From Paraprevotella xylaniphila YIT 11841 (GTDB taxonomy: Bacteria; Bacteroidota; Bacteroidia; Bacteroidales; Bacteroidaceae): a stretch of 64,000 nucleotides of DNA. Below are positions 1 through 8,121 of this stretch, in pieces (the stretch's first letter is position 1; the number at the start of each line of letters is the position of its first letter). The stretch spans positions 3,317-67,316 of the forward strand of contig NZ_GL883885.1 of the NCBI RefSeq assembly GCF_000205165.1. The letters are read 5' to 3'. The position numbers and the translations under genes are program-made. Under the pieces are notes generated by a model that was not told the DNA's origin, searched no databases, and worked only from the letters and a program-made list of their open reading frames with translations.

Positions 1-26
1 TGCTCTACCAACTGAGCTATTTCCGC
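1..26 (-). tRNA. tRNA 5' end, probably tRNA-Gly, cut by window edge
   Basis: The minus-strand sequence matches the first 26 nt of the complete tRNA-Gly at 261-333: acceptor 5' strand, D arm and start of the anticodon stem. The anticodon lies outside the window, so Gly is inferred from this identity and from tandem placement in the same operon. Confidence 0.75.
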
Positions 27-49
27 AATTATATTGCTTATGAAAAGTG

Positions 50-133
50 TGAAGAGAAGGAGACTCGAACTCCCACGACACAATTGTCACTACCCCCTCA
101 AAGTAGCGCGTCTACCAATTCCGCCATCTCTCC
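50..133 (-). tRNA. tRNA-Leu (anticodon GAG)
   Basis: An 84-nt cloverleaf on the minus strand. A 7-bp acceptor stem (one G-U pair) is followed by discriminator A, a long class II variable arm as expected for Leu, a GTTCGAGTC T loop, and an anticodon loop TTGAGGG that places GAG at 34-36. CCA is not encoded. It is the third gene of the minus-strand tRNA operon. Confidence 0.93.
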
Positions 134-157
134 GAATGATACAGAAAACATTCTATG

Positions 158-238
158 TGCCCAGAACAGGACTCGAACCTGCACGTCTCTCAACACTCGC
201 ACCTGAAACGAGCGCGTCTACCATTCCGCCACCTGGGC
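158..238 (-). tRNA. tRNA-Leu (anticodon CAG)
   Basis: An 81-nt cloverleaf on the minus strand. The acceptor stem GCCCAGG pairs with a 3' strand containing one G-U, there is a long variable arm, a GTTCGAGTC T loop and an anticodon loop TTCAGGT giving CAG. The body resembles the neighbouring tRNA-Leu(GAG), consistent with an isoacceptor pair. Confidence 0.93.
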
Positions 239-260
239 AAAAATGTTTCTGAATATCTTG

Positions 261-333
<73 letters not shown>

Positions 334-389
334 AAAAGATGCTTGTTCCATTAAGTTCATTAACTTTTGCACTCCCCTGAATGCGGTTG

Positions 390-420
390 CAAAGGTACAA
401 CTATTTTTTAAAAGCGCAAG
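390..420 (-). promoter_or_regulatory. Promoter of the tRNA operon
   Basis: On the minus strand, TACCTTTG (390-397) matches the Bacteroidetes -7 box TAnnTTTG. A TTG-containing -33 element lies 19 nt upstream (417-420). The first tRNA starts about 57 nt downstream of the -7 box. Confidence 0.7.
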
Positions 421-465
421 CATCTGCTTGAAAAAAATCATTCGTTATTTCTTTTTTTTCTATTT

Positions 466-1656
466 TCAACACATCCTGTCACGATAATCCTCATAACTGA
501 AACGACGGTAATATTCCAAAGTTCCGTCGCTATGCAGCATCGCGATGTCCGGATGGCGGATGCCATTGAACATATTGGTTTTAACTGTAGTATAATGTAT
601 CATGTCTTCAAAAATAATCCGGTCGCCCGACGCGAGAGGATGGCCAAAGCGCCATGCTCCCATGTAGTCGCCACTCAAACAACTGTTCCCGCCCAAGCGA
701 TAGACATTTTCTTCCGGAGCCGCACGTCTCACCGCATCGGGTTCCATCGTCTCGGCATTACGTACCACCGGTTGATACGGCATTTCCAAACAATCCGGCA
801 TGTGGCAAGTGAAGCTCACGTCGAGAATGGCCGTGCGTATCCCTTTATTTTCCACCACATCGACTACCGAAGCAACCAACGGACCGGTTTGCCAGGCAAA
901 AGCCGAGCCCGGCTCCAAAATGACCGTAAGGTTGGGATAGCGTTCCTTCAAGCCTTTCAGGATGGCCACCAAACGCTCCACATCATAATCCTTCCGCGTC
1001 ATCAAATGGCCGCCTCCCAGATTGAGCCATTTCAATCGGGACAGCCATCCCCCAAACTTCTCCTCTATATGCAGCAAAGTGTGTTCGAGTGCTTCGGAAG
1101 AGCTCTCACAGTGACAATGACAATGGAATCCTTCAATCCCGGCAGGCAGGCTGTCCGGAAGTTGCGAGGCCATCATACCGAAACGAGAACCGGGCGCACA
1201 AGGATTGTACAAGTCCACTTCTATCTCCGAATACTCCGGATTGATGCGCAGCCCGCAAGAAACACGCTCCTCCGGATGCAGACGGCTGTATTCCTCCACG
1301 CTCGGATAGAAACGGGCATACTGGCTCATGGAATTGAACGTGACATGGCTGCTATACGAAAGTATCCGGTCGAAATCACGTTCCGTATAGGCCGGCGAAT
1401 AAGTATGTGCCTTGCTGCCGAACTCTTCTGCCGCCAAACGAGCCTCATAGAGGGAACTAGCCGTAGTATGGCTGATGTATTCCCTGAAAACAGGGAACGA
1501 CTTCCATAAAGCGAAAGCCTTGAAGGCTAAAATGATTTCTACTCCTGCCCTCCGGGACACATCCCGAATCTGCTCCAAGTTCCGCCGCAACAAATCTTCC
1601 TCTATGATATAGCACGGCGTCGGCACACCTTCGTATGTAAAATGGTCCGTCTTCAT
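466..1656 (-). CDS. nspC: Carboxynorspermidine/carboxyspermidine decarboxylase
   Basis: A PLP-dependent decarboxylase of the alanine-racemase fold (fold III) that makes norspermidine or spermidine from the carboxylated precursor in the alternative polyamine pathway. The PLP lysine sits in ILAFKAFALW near residue 46. Further motifs are the HCHCHCESS region, the LNLGGGH phosphate-binding turn and the C-terminal GNSCLSGDY segment with the active-site Cys and Asp. Length is about 396 residues, normal for NspC. I prefer the ATG at 1656; a GTG three codons upstream (1665) directly after an AGG is possible. It is the last gene of a probable operon with the PCMD and BamA-like genes, 18 nt after the PCMD stop. 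The partner carboxyspermidine dehydrogenase is not in the window. Confidence 0.93.
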   Translation of the reverse strand: MKTDHFTYEGVPTPCYIIEEDLLRRNLEQIRDVSRRAGVEIILAFKAFALWKSFPVFREYISHTTASSLYEARLAAEEFGSKAHTYSPAYTERDFDRILSYSSHVTFNSMSQYARFYPSVEEYSRLHPEERVSCGLRINPEYSEIEVDLYNPCAPGSRFGMMASQLPDSLPAGIEGFHCHCHCESSSEALEHTLLHIEEKFGGWLSRLKWLNLGGGHLMTRKDYDVERLVAILKGLKERYPNLTVILEPGSAFAWQTGPLVASVVDVVENKGIRTAILDVSFTCHMPDCLEMPYQPVVRNAETMEPDAVRRAAPEENVYRLGGNSCLSGDYMGAWRFGHPLASGDRIIFEDMIHYTTVKTNMFNGIRHPDIAMLHSDGTLEYYRRFSYEDYRDRMC

Positions 1657-1674
1657 ATTGTCCACTTACCTATT

Positions 1675-2631
1675 TTAATATATGACATGCACATTGTCCA
1701 ACCACAATGTGGTTCCTACAGAACCCACGTACGCGCCTCCGTAACTGGAATCGAACTGTAGCACGATATGCGTGGGAGTTTCACCAGCATCGGCCCAACC
1801 CACTTCCTTGATAGGCACCATCTTCCCCTTGCTGTTACGGGTGTATTGTGTCCTGTCTCCGGATATCAGCCCCATATAACTCTGGAACCCGGGCTGCTTG
1901 GTAATATCACCATATTTAATAGGAAATTTTGCAGCGTTTACCCAATCCGTATTGTGGTTGAAACGATGAATCATCGTCCCTATACGTTGTGCGTACACAT
2001 TCCCTTTTTTGTCTTCCCAACGTTTCTGGAGCAAACATACCACATCGGGCATATCTTTCCCCTGGACTTTGGTCACACGGCTAAACCCTGTCTGACGGAT
2101 ACGGTCCGGTTCGTCGGAAAGCTTCACCTTATAGTCGAAACTGATAGCCTGCGGACGTTTGGTAAAAGGTATGCCCACAGCCAATTTGCTCATCGGATTG
2201 GACGTATTGGTAATCGGTTCGGGCACACTGCCCAAAAAAACAGAACCGGCTGCCAACACCTCTATATTTACGATGCCCATCACCTTCACCTTTTCCACAT
2301 GGGTTTCCAGACGGGCACAATAGCCGTCTCCTCGCTTCTCCCGGTAAACCGAAGTATTCGTCTTTGTGATTCCGCAAACTTTGGCCATCACATTCGATGT
2401 AGCCCACGGCGAACCTCCCTGGTTCGTGTAAGCCTTGTTCTCGTTCCAGACCGCATCCGGACCGATTTCGTACAACTGTTTGGTATCTCCACCGATAATG
2501 CCGCTCTCCTTGATGTTGCGGACAATCCATGAATCAAAATCACCAAACTTAATCAGTTCCGATTGGGCCATGCCCTGCATCACGGGCCATACAGCTAACA
2601 GCCCTGAGACATACACACTCTTAAATTTCAT
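1675..2631 (-). CDS. PCMD-domain (putative carbohydrate-binding/metabolism) exported protein
   Basis: A roughly 318-residue protein with an N-terminal signal peptide (hydrophobic stretch ending near QGMAQ) and one large beta-rich domain resembling the PCMD family of Bacteroidetes, with the typical ending of a small beta-jelly roll (TTLWLDNVHVIY). No lipobox Cys is present, so it is probably periplasmic. The start is set at the ATG at 2631 (MKFKSVYVS), which begins a clean signal peptide; a longer frame adds ten basic residues. It lies 26 nt after the BamA-like gene and just before nspC, all on the minus strand. The function of PCMD proteins is not established; a role at the cell surface with the neighbouring barrel protein is inference. 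Confidence 0.75.
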   Translation of the reverse strand: MKFKSVYVSGLLAVWPVMQGMAQSELIKFGDFDSWIVRNIKESGIIGGDTKQLYEIGPDAVWNENKAYTNQGGSPWATSNVMAKVCGITKTNTSVYREKRGDGYCARLETHVEKVKVMGIVNIEVLAAGSVFLGSVPEPITNTSNPMSKLAVGIPFTKRPQAISFDYKVKLSDEPDRIRQTGFSRVTKVQGKDMPDVVCLLQKRWEDKKGNVYAQRIGTMIHRFNHNTDWVNAAKFPIKYGDITKQPGFQSYMGLISGDRTQYTRNSKGKMVPIKEVGWADAGETPTHIVLQFDSSYGGAYVGSVGTTLWLDNVHVIY

Positions 2632-2657
2632 TTTATATCTCTGTTTTTTAGTTCTTT

Positions 2658-3863
2658 TCAAAAGGCCTCATTGATATTAAAGGTGAAATTCGGGCTGTCT
2701 TTGGTAAAGCCCAAATCAAAACGTATGTTCACCCTTTTTTTGAACTCCCAACGGTAGCCGATACCATAGTTGGGAAGTATCTCATCATAATATATATGAC
2801 CGAAATCGGGAAACACGTTGGCCAAACCCACCCATACGGCTATCCCGTTACGCCCTTTAACATGTTGGCGCAGCTCCAACTGCCCTTCCATGATATTACG
2901 GTCGCGATATCGCCCTTCATAATACCCACGCATGCGCCCCAACACCCCGACCTGGGCCATCATGGTCCAAGGCACATCTCCATAATTGAACAAGGCATGC
3001 AATTCCATGGCCAACACGCCGCCTTTCCATACCTGATGGTAGGTACTATAAGTCAAGTCGGTATAACTGAAAGCGTAGTCGTTTCCGAAACTGGACGGGT
3101 AGAACATCTGTTCCCAACGAAAGAAATTGCCGCAGTAGGCATTCAGTACAAAATCTCGCGTATCGTACGTGAAATTAAATCCCGCTCCATAATTCGCCAC
3201 CGATTTGTCTTGTCCCTCCAACAACGTCTCGTTCTCAAAACCGAAACTGTTCACCCATTCTATGTCCACGACCGGCCCCAAAAAGACCGATTCGTTCAGG
3301 CGAAACAAGAAACTGGGCTTGAATTGGAGTTTCACACGCTCATAGTCGCTCTTATTCGCATCACTGGCACCGCTTTCATAACCTATCCCCCAAAATTTTC
3401 CCGGGAAAGTATAAAACGACAACTGATAATCGAAACGATATTTCTGATGAGGCAGAAAATTATTTCCCCGCAACCCGACAGCCAACATTCCCGACAGGGA
3501 CGCATTGGCGTATACCGAAACATTGGACTTGGGCAACAAAGAATCGGAACGATCCCATGAATACAGACCGGAGGCCGTAGCTCCCAATCCGGCGGAAGTG
3601 GCAGCCGAATAACTCGGCCCTATCAGCATGCTGAAATCGAAGGGACGGTCTTCGTGTTTATTGGTGTTACTCAGGTAACGCCCTATCCACTTAAGCGGAT
3701 TACGCGTCTTGCGAACCGGCTCCACAACTGAAGATACAGAATCCGCGTCAGGTTTTATACTGTCTTTCACCTCAGCGAAGGCATGCCCGCCTTCTCCGGC
3801 AGCCCGAACAAACATGCAAGACAGCCCGTACAAAAGCACAGTACAAAAGAATCTATTCCGCAT
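2658..3863 (-). CDS. BamA/TamA-like outer-membrane beta-barrel protein
   Basis: A 401-residue protein with a signal peptide (ends near VRAAG), a short linker, and a C-terminal region from about residue 75 made of alternating amphipathic strands. It resembles the surface-antigen (Omp85 C-terminal) barrel common in Bacteroidetes: GPSYSAATSAGLGA, IGYRWEFKKRVNIRFDLG, and a terminal Phe (INEAF) typical of barrel insertion signals. No POTRA domains are seen, so it is barrel only. A perfect -7 box (TAATTTTG, 3883-3890) lies upstream, making this the first gene of the operon with the PCMD protein and nspC. Substrate or cargo is unknown. Confidence 0.82.
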   Translation of the reverse strand: MRNRFFCTVLLYGLSCMFVRAAGEGGHAFAEVKDSIKPDADSVSSVVEPVRKTRNPLKWIGRYLSNTNKHEDRPFDFSMLIGPSYSAATSAGLGATASGLYSWDRSDSLLPKSNVSVYANASLSGMLAVGLRGNNFLPHQKYRFDYQLSFYTFPGKFWGIGYESGASDANKSDYERVKLQFKPSFLFRLNESVFLGPVVDIEWVNSFGFENETLLEGQDKSVANYGAGFNFTYDTRDFVLNAYCGNFFRWEQMFYPSSFGNDYAFSYTDLTYSTYHQVWKGGVLAMELHALFNYGDVPWTMMAQVGVLGRMRGYYEGRYRDRNIMEGQLELRQHVKGRNGIAVWVGLANVFPDFGHIYYDEILPNYGIGYRWEFKKRVNIRFDLGFTKDSPNFTFNINEAF

Positions 3864-3882
3864 TTCTTATTCTATGAAGTTG

Positions 3883-3890
3883 CAAAATTA
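3883..3890 (-). promoter_or_regulatory. -7 promoter box of the BamA-like/PCMD/nspC operon
   Basis: TAATTTTG on the minus strand, a perfect TAnnTTTG match about 20 nt upstream of the ATG at 3863. No convincing -33 element is visible. Confidence 0.6.
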
Positions 3891-4031
3891 CGTTTTTTTT
3901 GCCATTAAGAGGTACTGTTTTCAGTATATTGATGCTTTCTTAAAAGAATTAACACTATGATTCCTGCATCCTATCGGCCTGTTTGTCACGAAAAAGCGCC
4001 AACAAACATTGTAGGGAACAAAAGATTTGCG

Positions 4032-4039
4032 TAATTTTG
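4032..4039 (+). promoter_or_regulatory. -7 promoter box of fbp
   Basis: TAATTTTG, a perfect TAnnTTTG match. It overlaps the possible TTG start at 4027, which shows that translation must begin downstream, at the ATG at 4069. Confidence 0.65.
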
Positions 4040-4068
4040 TCATAACGAACAAACGAAATACAAATACT

Positions 4069-6075
4069 ATGACCCAGATATACTCCTACGAAAAGATTCG
4101 GAACGACATGAGACTATTGGAACTGCTCTCCCAAAGCGTTCCCGACATCGGTGCCGCGTGCACGGAAATCATCAACTTGGAGGCCATCCTGAACCTGCCC
4201 AAAGGCACTGAACATTTCCTGGCCGACATACACGGGGAATACGAGGCTTTCCAACATATCTTGAAAAACGCGTCGGGCAACATCAAGCGCAAGGTGAACG
4301 AAATATTCGGAACCACGATGCGGGAATCGGAAATCCGGCAACTCTGCTCCCTGATTTATTACCCCGAGCAAAAGCTGCAATACATCAAGAACTCCGAAAC
4401 GAACCTGAACGATTTCTACAATATCACACTTCACCAACTGGTAAGCGTATGCCAGTCGGTCTCTTCCAAATACACGCGTTCCAAGGTGCGCAAGGCGCTC
4501 CCTAAGGAATTCGCCTATATCATAGAGGAGTTATTGCACGAGTCCCCTCAGGACTACAACAAACAAGCCTACTTCAACCGCATCATCGAGACCATCGTGT
4601 CCACCGGACGGGCTGATGAATTCATCTGCGCCATCTGCAACCTGATACAACGCCTGAGCATCGACCAACTGCACATCCTCGGCGACATCTTCGACCGCGG
4701 CCCCGGAGCGCACATCATCATGGACACACTGTGCAATTACCACAACTTCGACATACAGTGGGGCAACCACGACGCGCTTTGGATGGGGGCGGCAGCCGGC
4801 AACGACTGTTGCATTGCCAACGTGCTGCGCCTGACGCTCCGTTACGGCAACCTCGCCACACTGGAAGACGGTTACGGCATCAATCTGGTGCCGCTTGCCA
4901 CGTTCGCCATGGAAACATACGCCGACGACCCCTGCCATTATTTCGGGCCGCAACTGGACAAAGACGACACGAGGCATAACCAGAAAGCCCGGCGCCTCAT
5001 CGCACAGATGCACAAGGCCATCAGCATTATCCAGTTCAAGCTCGAAGCTGCCATGATAGACAGCCGCCCCGAATGGCACATGCAAGAAAGGAAACAACTG
5101 GAGCACATTGATTTTGAAAGAAAAGTTTTCGTGCGCGACGGAAAGGAATATGCCATGCGCGACTGTTATTTCCCCACCATCGACCCTAAATCCCCCTACC
5201 GGCTTACAGCCGAAGAACAAGAACTGGTCTACAAACTGCACCATTCTTTCAGCGTGAGCGACAAGCTGAACAAACACATACAATGCCTGTTCTCCCACGG
5301 ATGCATGTACGGGATATTCAACTCCAATTTGCTGTTCCACGCTTCCGTACCGCTCAATGCCGACGGAAGCTTGAAGGAAGTGGACATCAACGGAGAAAAA
5401 GTCAAAGGACGGGCTTTGCTGGACAAGATAGGTCTGGTCTTGCGTTCCGCTTTCAACAGCGACACCGAGCCCAAAGAAAGGAAGTTTGCCGTCGACTATT
5501 TTTGGTATCTGTGGTGCGGCGTGGACTCTCCCCTGTTCGACAAATCCAAAATGACTACTTTCGAACGCTATTTCCTGGAGGACAAAACCACCCATACCGA
5601 AGAGAAAGGGTACTACTACAGATTGAGGGACGACGAGAAAGTCTGCGACATGATTCTCGATTCGTTCGGTGTCACGGGGCAGCACCGCCACATCATCAAC
5701 GGCCACGTCCCGGTACGCGTGGGACGCGGAGAGACACCCATCAAAGCCAATGGTAAACTGATGGTCATCGACGGCGGCTTCGCCAAGGCATATCATAATA
5801 CGACCGGAATAGCGGGCTACACCTTGGTGTTCCACAGCCGGGGATTCCAATTGGTACAGCACGAACCGTTCACATCGGCCGAAGAAGCTATCAAGAACGG
5901 GACGGACATTGTGAGCACCACGCAAATCGTGGAAATGAGCACCCAACGTATGATGGTAAGGGACACCGACAAGGGTGCCGAACTGGAAAGCCAGATAGAA
6001 GAGCTGAAAGAATTGCTTTATGCCTACCGCCACGGTTTCATCAAGGAAAGTACCAAAAACAAGTTCCGCTATTGA
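4069..6075 (+). CDS. fbp: Fructose-1,6-bisphosphatase, class III
   Basis: Hydrolyses fructose 1,6-bisphosphate to fructose 6-phosphate in gluconeogenesis. The class III (Firmicutes/Bacteroidetes) type is a metallophosphoesterase. The protein is about 668 residues, normal for the class. Motifs include FLADIHGEYEAF near residue 55, ILGDIFDRGPGAH, and WGNHDALWMGAAAG; the later NGHVPVRVGRGETPIKA and VIDGGFAKAY complete the metal and substrate site. The start is the ATG at 4069 because the upstream TTG lies inside the promoter. It is a single-gene unit, convergent with the 5'-nucleotidase gene; the palindrome at 6203-6294 probably ends both transcripts. Confidence 0.96.
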   Translation: MTQIYSYEKIRNDMRLLELLSQSVPDIGAACTEIINLEAILNLPKGTEHFLADIHGEYEAFQHILKNASGNIKRKVNEIFGTTMRESEIRQLCSLIYYPEQKLQYIKNSETNLNDFYNITLHQLVSVCQSVSSKYTRSKVRKALPKEFAYIIEELLHESPQDYNKQAYFNRIIETIVSTGRADEFICAICNLIQRLSIDQLHILGDIFDRGPGAHIIMDTLCNYHNFDIQWGNHDALWMGAAAGNDCCIANVLRLTLRYGNLATLEDGYGINLVPLATFAMETYADDPCHYFGPQLDKDDTRHNQKARRLIAQMHKAISIIQFKLEAAMIDSRPEWHMQERKQLEHIDFERKVFVRDGKEYAMRDCYFPTIDPKSPYRLTAEEQELVYKLHHSFSVSDKLNKHIQCLFSHGCMYGIFNSNLLFHASVPLNADGSLKEVDINGEKVKGRALLDKIGLVLRSAFNSDTEPKERKFAVDYFWYLWCGVDSPLFDKSKMTTFERYFLEDKTTHTEEKGYYYRLRDDEKVCDMILDSFGVTGQHRHIINGHVPVRVGRGETPIKANGKLMVIDGGFAKAYHNTTGIAGYTLVFHSRGFQLVQHEPFTSAEEAIKNGTDIVSTTQIVEMSTQRMMVRDTDKGAELESQIEELKELLYAYRHGFIKESTKNKFRY

Positions 6076-6202
6076 CGCGCAGCGCACGCGTTCCCTTCGC
6101 CTGCCCCACAAAGCATCGTCGGTCGGACGTGCCAGGCATCCGGTCTTCCGTACATATTATTTACCAGAACAACATCATTGATTTACAACCGGTTACAGTT
6201 GT

Positions 6203-6294
6203 AAAAACGTTCTGCGCCAAACGGAAAATCGTTCTCAGCAGATTGATAAATCATTCTCAGCAGAACAAAATTCCGTTTGGCGCAGAACGTTTTT
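6203..6294. repeat. Large palindromic intergenic element, copy A
   Basis: A perfect 24-bp inverted repeat (arms 6203-6226 and 6271-6294) with constant core TCTGCGCCAAACG. The 44-nt loop carries the 11-mer TTCTCAGCAGA twice (near 6232 and 6254) in direct orientation. The arms are flanked by A and T runs, so either transcript would form a very stable hairpin followed by U residues. It sits exactly between the convergent 3' ends of fbp and the 5'-nucleotidase gene, so it can act as a bidirectional terminator. Related elements are at 17350-17441, 49677-49770 and, degenerate, 38626-38680. Confidence 0.85.
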
Positions 6295-6300
6295 TGTATA

Positions 6301-8010
6301 TCATTCTTCCTTTTCACGCTTCCCGAACAGCAGCTGACGGTCGCGCTCGCAAGCCGGAACGGCCCATGCTTCCGGCACCAAACGCCATTGGTACAAAGGA
6401 CGGGCATCAATCTCGCCCTTGCCCTTGATATACTCTATGATACATGCACGCAAGTCCTTATCCGTACTGGACAGCAAGCGTTCGTTCAACTTCTCGTGAG
6501 GAATGCCGGCACCTTTGGTAAACAGTTCCCCTCCTCCATTTCCACGATAGGAATTGACAACCACCGTGTACCACGTTTCAAGTCCGAATGCACTTCCGTC
6601 CGCCATCCCCGTCACGCGGATTTTCTCGCCGTAAGGCTTCGTCACGTCCACCGTATAACAAATACCGGCAGCCGAATCGAAGTTGTAAGCCAAATGCTTG
6701 AACCCCAAACGCCTGCCTTCGTCCAACACATAGTCCAAAAGCATCACGTGGTCGTCCGGCGTTTTCATCTGCGCCGTCCAAAGTCCGTAACTCATCTCCA
6801 ACACATCCTTGATTTCCTGTCCGGTAAGCCGCATGGTGTACAGCACGTCATCGTAACGGTAAAGATTGAACACGTCGCGCACGCACACGTCCCCCTCCTT
6901 GATGCTAGCCGCAAAAGAAACCGGAGCTGCAAACGACACCTGGGCACCCGTGGCCTCCAACTGCGCCCGGTGGACAATGTCTACAAAAGCCGACGGGCCG
7001 AAATAAGCATCCTGGCTTTCAATCGTACGCACGAACCGGCCGATTTTCTGCCCCACATAATACTCCGTATTCCGGATATAACGGCTGAAATAACGCTGCA
7101 TGTATTTGGATTCTTCACCTTTATAGTACGACAAATCCGTTACTTTCCCCCTCACGGACACCACACGGTTGCCCTCCCGTCCCGTCTCTACGTCTATATC
7201 GACCTCGCCCACCGTTACAGCCATGCTCGACGGAGCCAGGCAAAGTACCTCTTTGCCACCGGGCCCCATCACCGTTTCACAGTTCTTCATGTGGTCATGC
7301 CCATAGCACACGACATCAAATCCCGCCACCTCACGGGCCACGTCCAAAGCCGCATTCTCCGAATAGTCCGGCGTAACGATGCCGCCTTCCTTTCCGGAAT
7401 GGAACAGTCCGACGAGCACGTCCGGCTGCTCTTTCTCCCGAATCAGGGGCACCCACCGACTTGCACAAGACACCATGTCCTCAAACTCCAAGCCGTCCCA
7501 CAAAGCCGGCGGAAGCCAATTCGGCAAAGCCGGGGTCGTCATCCCCATTACGGCCACTTTCACACCGTAACGCTCCAATATGCAATAGGGAGGCAAGTAG
7601 CATCCGCCCCTCGCCCGGTCTATCACATTGGCCCCCAACACCGGGAAACGGCAGGCGGCCGTCCAACGGTCGTACACCGCATGCCCCGTCTCGATGTCAT
7701 GATTCCCTATCGTACCTACATCGTATGCCATATAGTTCATGATTTCCGCCGCCAGATTCTTTCCGGAAGAAGCTACGAAATTATTGTAATACACCACAGG
7801 ACTCCCCTGCAATATGTCACCGCCGTCCATCAGCAACAACCTGTCCCCATAAACCTTCCGCAACGACTGCACGTAAGCGTACACCCGCGAAAGGCTTCCT
7901 TTTACGGCATGATTGTTCACATAATCTCGCATGAAAAAACTGCCATGCACGTCACTCGTATGTACAATCTTTAAACTCACGACTTGTTTGCCTGCCGTAC
8001 TTTTTATCAT
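6301..8010 (-). CDS. Metallophosphatase/5'-nucleotidase family protein
   Basis: A 569-residue protein with an N-terminal metallophosphoesterase domain (HTSDVHGSF, DGGDILQGS, GNHDIETG, YGHDHMKN) and a C-terminal 5'-nucleotidase domain (from about residue 330; GNGGGELFTKGAG near the end). It is likely to hydrolyse nucleotides, cyclic nucleotides or related phosphoesters. Unlike most family members no signal peptide is visible: the metal-binding motif begins about 18 residues from the start, so a cytoplasmic location is inferred. The ATG at 8010 is preceded by a strong GGAGGG Shine-Dalgarno sequence; the upstream ATG at 8052 overlaps the -7 box (8041-8048) and cannot be used. It is divergent from the J-domain gene. 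Confidence 0.88.
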   Translation of the reverse strand: MIKSTAGKQVVSLKIVHTSDVHGSFFMRDYVNNHAVKGSLSRVYAYVQSLRKVYGDRLLLMDGGDILQGSPVVYYNNFVASSGKNLAAEIMNYMAYDVGTIGNHDIETGHAVYDRWTAACRFPVLGANVIDRARGGCYLPPYCILERYGVKVAVMGMTTPALPNWLPPALWDGLEFEDMVSCASRWVPLIREKEQPDVLVGLFHSGKEGGIVTPDYSENAALDVAREVAGFDVVCYGHDHMKNCETVMGPGGKEVLCLAPSSMAVTVGEVDIDVETGREGNRVVSVRGKVTDLSYYKGEESKYMQRYFSRYIRNTEYYVGQKIGRFVRTIESQDAYFGPSAFVDIVHRAQLEATGAQVSFAAPVSFAASIKEGDVCVRDVFNLYRYDDVLYTMRLTGQEIKDVLEMSYGLWTAQMKTPDDHVMLLDYVLDEGRRLGFKHLAYNFDSAAGICYTVDVTKPYGEKIRVTGMADGSAFGLETWYTVVVNSYRGNGGGELFTKGAGIPHEKLNERLLSSTDKDLRACIIEYIKGKGEIDARPLYQWRLVPEAWAVPACERDRQLLFGKREKEE

Positions 8011-8040
8011 AATCAGCCCTCCGAAATTGAATCTTCCATG

Positions 8041-8071
8041 CAAAAATAACAATAATGCCGTCTTCTACAAA
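8041..8071 (-). promoter_or_regulatory. Promoter of the 5'-nucleotidase gene
   Basis: Minus-strand -7 box TATTTTTG (8041-8048) with a -33 TTTG (8068-8071) separated by 19 nt, the canonical Bacteroidetes arrangement. Confidence 0.75.
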
Positions 8072-8121
8072 CAGATTGGCATCTTATTTGTTGCAAATTA
8101 GGCAGAAAGGAGATTTTAACC

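Noticed and set aside
532-1509. Long plus-strand open frame (325 codons) over nspC
   Set aside because: Antisense to the well-supported NspC coding sequence; its translation has no family motif and is rich in His and Arg as expected from a shadow frame.
3901-4068. Possible TTG start for fbp at 4027
   Set aside because: The codon lies upstream of and within the perfect -7 box at 4032-4039, so it would not be transcribed.
4531-6111. Minus-strand open frame of 526 codons across fbp
   Set aside because: Lies opposite the class III fructose-bisphosphatase motifs and shows composition typical of reverse-frame reading in GC-rich codons.
6277-7974. Plus-strand open frame of 565 codons over the 5'-nucleotidase gene
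   Set aside because: Opposite a gene with complete metallophosphoesterase motifs, a promoter and a strong ribosome-binding site; begins inside palindrome A.
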